Shown in pieces: positions 60,501 through 64,000 of a DNA stretch of 64,000 bases; position 1 is the first letter of the stretch; each line of letters begins with the position of its first letter. The DNA lies in NCBI GenBank assembly GCA_029379385.1, contig CM055606.1, positions 15,153,142 through 15,217,141 on the forward strand, given 5' to 3'. The DNA is from Quillaja saponaria. Lineage: Eukaryota; Streptophyta; Magnoliopsida; Fabales; Quillajaceae. The position numbers and the translations under genes are program-made. The notes beneath the pieces are model-generated. The model saw only the letters and a program-made list of their open reading frames with translations. It searched no databases and was not told where the DNA came from.

Positions 60501-61745
60501 AGAGTAAATTAAGAATTTTTTGTTTAGGAATAAATATTTTAAAGTACCAAACAAAACTACACAGATGAGAAGATAATAGGAATTAGATTGAAGTGGTAGA
60601 AACTTATATTTTATATAATTAATTTAAGAGAGATGTGAGAGAATTAGTGAGTGTATGCCAAAATGACGCAATATAAGAGAAATGAGAGATAATTAACAGG
60701 TGATGTGATAAAATTATGTGTCAAAATATAGATATGTTCATTAATGATGTGTCAACATCATGTTGTCTTAATTTTCAAATATCTATTATATTATATCTTA
60801 TGGATAAATTTGTTAATCTCCATAACAATAACCATTTTTAATGAAATAATAAATAAATAATTTTTGTCTAAAAAACAAAAAAATTAGATTGGAGATACCA
60901 TTTTACCCTTGACAATAGCTTCTTTAAGATTTCAACTTTCTCTTGTCAGCTAAAAACAATGAAAATGTTAAATTTGTCTATGGAATTGTGCATAGCTAGA
61001 TAGTAATGGTCGAGGTTAGCAATTTTGTCAACATGCATGTTAAATGTTTTGAATTTATGGATTTAGATTGTTCCATACCTTAAGGGTAACTTGTAAATCA
61101 TCTGGCGTTTCCACAGTAATTTCAATCACAGTAGGTAAAACTGCAATGTATAATAAAAAATCAACTGAGAAAGCAATCCACAAAGATAAACAAAATAAAG
61201 AAGCAATTCAACTCATCAAGTAAACAATTTAACTAAACTGATATCATCAGATTAATTTTAGGAAGATATATCATCGCAAACTGTTAGCTCAACGAAATAA
61301 TGTCACTTAAATTCATCTATTTCTCGACACCTCTTCAATTATAAGAAGAAAAAAAAAAACTTAAAATGCCATATAATAAAAAATTTGAAGATAATGATTA
61401 GTTTGATTGCTAATATCATATTGCAATTAGACTTGTAGTGTTGAATTTCCAAGCCCACAATGCTAGGCGAAAATTAATAATAGCTTAGCAGAAGTACTTG
61501 ATTTGCTTAGTTCAAGCTTGACTTGATTCCTTATTTTCAAACAACATTAAAGCTGGACATGAAGCCCAAGAATTTATTTTCTTGGCAACCAAGCAGACGT
61601 AAAAGTAACTAAGAAGAAGAACTGCAAGAAAGAAAGAAAGAAAAATGAGAAGCAGAGAGTAGACAGAGTATGAACCTTTCTCTTCCTTTTTCTTCTTATC
61701 TCCCTTGGCTTTATGTGGTTTGGCTTTCCCAGTTTTGGGAGCCAT
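48576..61745 (-). CDS. TSS: REC/TSS family CLU-TPR protein (23 exons) with four apparent 1-bp insertions
   Basis: Coding exons from the start: 61676-61745, 61079-61140, 59632-59725, 58607-58679, 58122-58479, 57461-57526, 57216-57347, 56989-57030, 56383-56907, 56144-56301, 55380-55899, 55122-55184, 54931-55032, 53650-53970, 53471-53563, 53271-53372, 53082-53186, 52543-52676, 52256-52439, 51420-51551, 51222-51334, 50851-50929 and 48576-50697. They total 5650 bases; removing four single extra bases gives 1881 residues, the family size. The order is [15 protein letters not shown], a ubiquitin-like/CLU N-terminal part ([11 protein letters not shown]), [20 protein letters not shown], the CLU domain ([17 protein letters not shown]), TPR repeats ([37 protein letters not shown]) and a long disordered tail ending [12 protein letters not shown]. 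Arabidopsis relatives (REC1, TSS) control chloroplast compartment size or growth and are cytosolic/nuclear. Frame breaks lie near 59680, 58225, 57492 and 48868. The exact paralogue is uncertain. Confidence 0.9.
48880..49075 (-). repeat. Degenerate NG-x-P-x-SPN peptide repeats in the REC/TSS C-terminus
   Basis: About eight tandem units of 8-10 codons of the type [16 protein letters not shown] and NGYPLSPN are encoded in the last exon, visible in DNA as about 30-base repeats. Such Pro/Gly/Asn-rich disordered tails are seen in this family; the unit number may vary between alleles. Confidence 0.75.
58680..59631 (-). other. Intron 3 of the REC/TSS gene with a promoter-like patch
   Basis: The intron is mostly AT-rich, but 59490-59600 is markedly richer in G+C. 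It contains CGCTGCCGTTCTACAC, TTTTAACGGCAACGAC and GGGGCCCCACCCCG, wording more like a plant promoter or leader than an intron. It lies just downstream of exon 3. An internal promoter is only a speculation. Confidence 0.3.
59726..61078 (-). other. Long AT-rich intron 2 of the REC/TSS gene
   Basis: 1353 bases with no recognisable gene. Near 60650-60770 there are overlapping words (ATGATGTGTCAACATCATG forms a short inverted repeat) but no complete element. Confidence 0.5.
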
Positions 61746-63200
61746 TGCACTTTGAACAAAACTGTTTGGATTGCTTCTACTACAAATTAGCTCCAATAAT
61801 ACCTTAATGAACTGAAATAACTATGACCCAATAATTCAATTTATCTAATAAACAAGTTTCACTGCAATAAAAACTTCAAAAAACCTGTCCCAATATAGTC
61901 TCAATTTTCTTGGCAAACAAACAGAAACTCAATAGCAGTAGCCACCGCAATGTGAGCAAAGGTTCAATGGACCCAGATTATGAAAAACAATGATTTTGGG
62001 CAACAAAAAAAACCATGAAGAAGCTCAAACAATAACCAAAAAAATGCAAGTAGCAATAAAACGTTCGATAGGTTAAGGTTAAGGATTAGAGAAAGTAGGA
62101 AGGAACAGAGGAAGTAGCCTTTTTTTTTTTCTCTACATGGGAGAGATTGGGATAGGGACAGAGCAGTACTTGGAAGGGAATTGAATTGAAGTTGGTGAAG
62201 AAATGGGCATAATTAAGAGCAGAGTGAAAGAGTTGCTGGTTGCTGGGGACAGAAAGAGGAGGGTAAGATTATGAGAAAATAAAAGAGAAAGAAAGAGAGA
62301 GATGGATAGGATAAGGTAACCCAAGCTCCTCCCTTGTACACATGCACGCATAGAATGTAAGGCTAGAGATTTTGAGCCTCTCATTTTTGTTTTCTCGCTC
62401 TTGTTTTGTTTTTTAACAGCTCACCCATGACCCATCTCTCTCTCTCTCTCTTTTCATATCCCAAACACCTAATAGGAATGTATTAGAAGCAGCTAATTAA
62501 AGGTTATTATCATCTCCTAGACTGGGATTGTACTTAGAAATGACTTGACCTATAGGTCTATGACACGTGTGGTGAAAGATGGTGTCGGGTCAAAAATAAG
62601 AAACAAAATTCGAAGATGGTGGTCTTCATGAACCCATTGGGCTACTTGTTCCAGTAAAAATTGTGGTTTACCATCATGTGCAGTCTAATTCAGAAAGTGG
62701 GCAATCAAGAAACTGCATTGCTGGTTTGGTTTATCATAAAGAAGGTTATAAGCAATGGAAGTTGATTGATTATGTGACTCTTAAAAGTTCATACATAAAG
62801 CAAAAAATGGATGGTTATATGTTGTTTGTTTGAAGTTTTGAATATTCAAATAATTAAGTTCCATACAGTGATACAGATGTGGACTGAGCCTTCAAAGCTA
62901 ATGGCACCTTCTTCTACTCCTTGGATTTTTTGATTTATTTTTTACATTAACCCACTGTCTTAGAAGTGTGGGTCTGATTCTCAACTCAGGAAAATCACAA
63001 CTTTGATCCTTGGAGGAATAAACGGAAGTAAAATTTTCAACTACTAATGGAGGAAATCTGAATAAAAGCTGCATATTAATTCTGCTTACAAACCTTGCAT
63101 ATATTGGCTTAAAACGAGGTTAGGATTTGAAGTTTTCACCTTCACAAATTCCAGGAAACGAATATTCCACACTCATAATTACAGATTTCAAAACACAAAT
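61746..63200. promoter_or_regulatory. Promoter and leader of the REC/TSS gene; shared downstream space
   Basis: 61746 to about 62380 is the probable 5' UTR and core promoter of the minus-strand gene. It includes a long CT-rich strand (GA-rich on +) at 62280-62310, common near plant transcription starts. A CT dinucleotide run occurs at 62432-62451. An 83-codon minus-strand frame at 62133-62384 is hydrophobic and probably only leader sequence. 62460-63200 shows no gene. CACGTG within ACACGTGTGG lies near 62564. Confidence 0.45.
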
Positions 63201-63643
63201 TCAGGCATTTGGTTCTTTGGGAAAAGAAAGAATGAGAAAGATACAAAGGGGAACAACTAGAAATGCTGCAATCTTTAACAAATCTTCAGTCTCTGTTGAT
63301 ATCACTCCAATCCTTGACCAGTCTCCGCTATACCTGAAATTTGAAACTTTCTTCATAGCCCACTTTCATAAAATCTCTGAAAAATTAACCAAGGTCCAAA
63401 GCATGAGAAGAAAGATTACCCGGCATCAATGAATCCCAATCCGAATACTGCAATGCCACTGCGAGCAAGAATTGCTTTTGAAAGTCTTAATGGAAAAATG
63501 GGTTTTTGTTGAGAACTTGAATTGTCATGAAGTTCCTTCTTTTTGGCCAATGTTCCAAATTTTCTGCCATTTTTCTTCCCAAGCAGATAAGAGCTGAGGC
63601 TGCTGAGGATAAAGCTTTTTTCTGTGGCTTGCAGTCCTCTCAT
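63201..63643 (-). CDS. Small two-exon membrane protein, conserved-looking, function unknown
   Basis: Exons 63420-63643 and 63201-63333 join in phase (GCCGG|GTAATC...TTTCAG|GTATAG) to give 118 residues. The first 60 residues are rich in Ser, Lys and Arg and poor in acids, compatible with an organelle transit peptide. RSGIAVFGLGFIDAGYSGDW is followed by SRIGVISTETEDLLK and a hydrophobic helix IAAFLVVPLCIFLILSF. I do not recognise a named family. The gene starts 214 bases from the NUP43-like gene in head-to-head orientation, so the two probably share a bidirectional promoter. Confidence 0.7.
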
Positions 63644-63857
63644 TTGTTTTCTTTTCCTTTCTTTTTTCTAACATTCCACTCTTCCATCAAAACAAGGGCA
63701 ACATAGTATTTTGGTACAATGTAATTTCAGCAAAATTTGAAGGGTATTTAAGTAATAAAATCCAAAACCCCCACACTTCTGTTTCCCTTCCCTACCTTTC
63801 CCCAACCTTCAAACAAGCTGTACCTTCTGAGAGAGAAAAACCTCATAAACCCTAGCA
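63644..63857. promoter_or_regulatory. Short bidirectional promoter between two divergent genes
   Basis: Only 214 bases separate the two start codons. It contains ACCCCCACAC and CCTACC-type pyrimidine stretches, and AAACCCTAGC at 63847, a telo-box-like motif (AAACCCTA) frequent in promoters of plant housekeeping genes. Confidence 0.5.
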
Positions 63858-64000
63858 ATGGCAATCACAACAATTACCGAACCACCACAAATTCACAGGC
63901 TTCCTCAACATAAATATGTCGACGCAGTACGATGGCTTCCACTGCTCTCTGCATTTGATCGATTTGCAGTCCTCGCTCTCTTTGACTCTGATTCTGATTC
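63858..64000 (+). CDS. NUP43: Nucleoporin NUP43-like WD40 protein, 5' end only
   Basis: An ATG at 63858 opens a frame that continues to the window end (47 complete codons). The segments PPQIHRLPQHKYVDAVRWLP, LSAFDRFAVLALF and DSDSDS match the start of plant NUP43, a WD40 subunit of the Nup107-160 scaffold of the nuclear pore. The beta-propeller itself lies outside the window. The assignment rests on the N-terminus only. Confidence 0.75.
   Translation, partial: MAITTITEPPQIHRLPQHKYVDAVRWLPLLSAFDRFAVLALFDSDSD

Noticed and set aside
62133..62384. Hydrophobic 83-codon minus-strand ORF
   Set aside because: It lies in the expected leader of the REC/TSS gene, is low-complexity and lacks family similarity.
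1..64000. tRNA, rRNA, CRISPR or bacterial-type operons
   Set aside because: No cloverleaf, rRNA core sequence or spaced direct-repeat array was found, and gene structure is clearly that of a plant nucleus.

Overview
This is nuclear DNA of a flowering plant, most likely a eudicot; I cannot name the species from the sequence. The evidence is AT-rich intergenic DNA, many short GT-AG introns, and plant-specific genes: S-adenosylmethionine decarboxylase with its paired upstream ORFs, fasciclin-like proteins, a CDR1/nepenthesin-type aspartyl protease, and a REC/TSS protein of the CLU superfamily. Small non-autonomous DNA transposons and a Helitron fill much of the rest.

Left part (1-22 kb): a 14-exon AFG1-like mitochondrial AAA ATPase (1002-6160, +); a cluster of fasciclin-like (FLA) sequences with one intact gene (11212-11835, +), one broken gene (7631-8160, -), one promoter-plus-start duplicate (8228-8515, +) and one relic (20409-20618, -); an intronless aspartyl protease (8657-9991, -); AdoMetDC with its tiny and small uORFs (16.5-18.5 kb, +); and a GDP-L-fucose synthase pseudogene (21067-22044, +).

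Middle (22-48 kb): gene-poor and repeat-rich. It holds a six-exon gene with a cystatin-like central region (29269-32891, +) and a shortened, apparently broken paralogue (45680-46616, +). Between them lie an unresolved minus-strand multi-exon gene (36151-38002) and a stand-alone papain-like protease domain (38646-39443, +). A Helitron with both ends visible (40723-41975), a receptor-kinase exon fragment between direct repeats (42.3-42.9 kb) and a SINE-like sequence are also here.

Right part (48-64 kb): one very large minus-strand gene of 23 exons (48576-61745) encodes a REC/TSS-type CLU-TPR protein of about 1,880 residues. Its reading frame is kept everywhere except at four places, each carrying exactly one extra base. 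At the edge, a small two-exon membrane-protein gene (63201-63643, -) lies head to head with the start of a NUP43-like nucleoporin gene (63858 to the window end, +).

The genes look like independent plant housekeeping and cell-wall genes rather than one pathway. The points most worth checking are the four +1 indels in the REC/TSS gene, the pairing of a cystatin-like family with a papain-like protease domain, the duplicated FLA promoter, and the complete Helitron and MITE copies.
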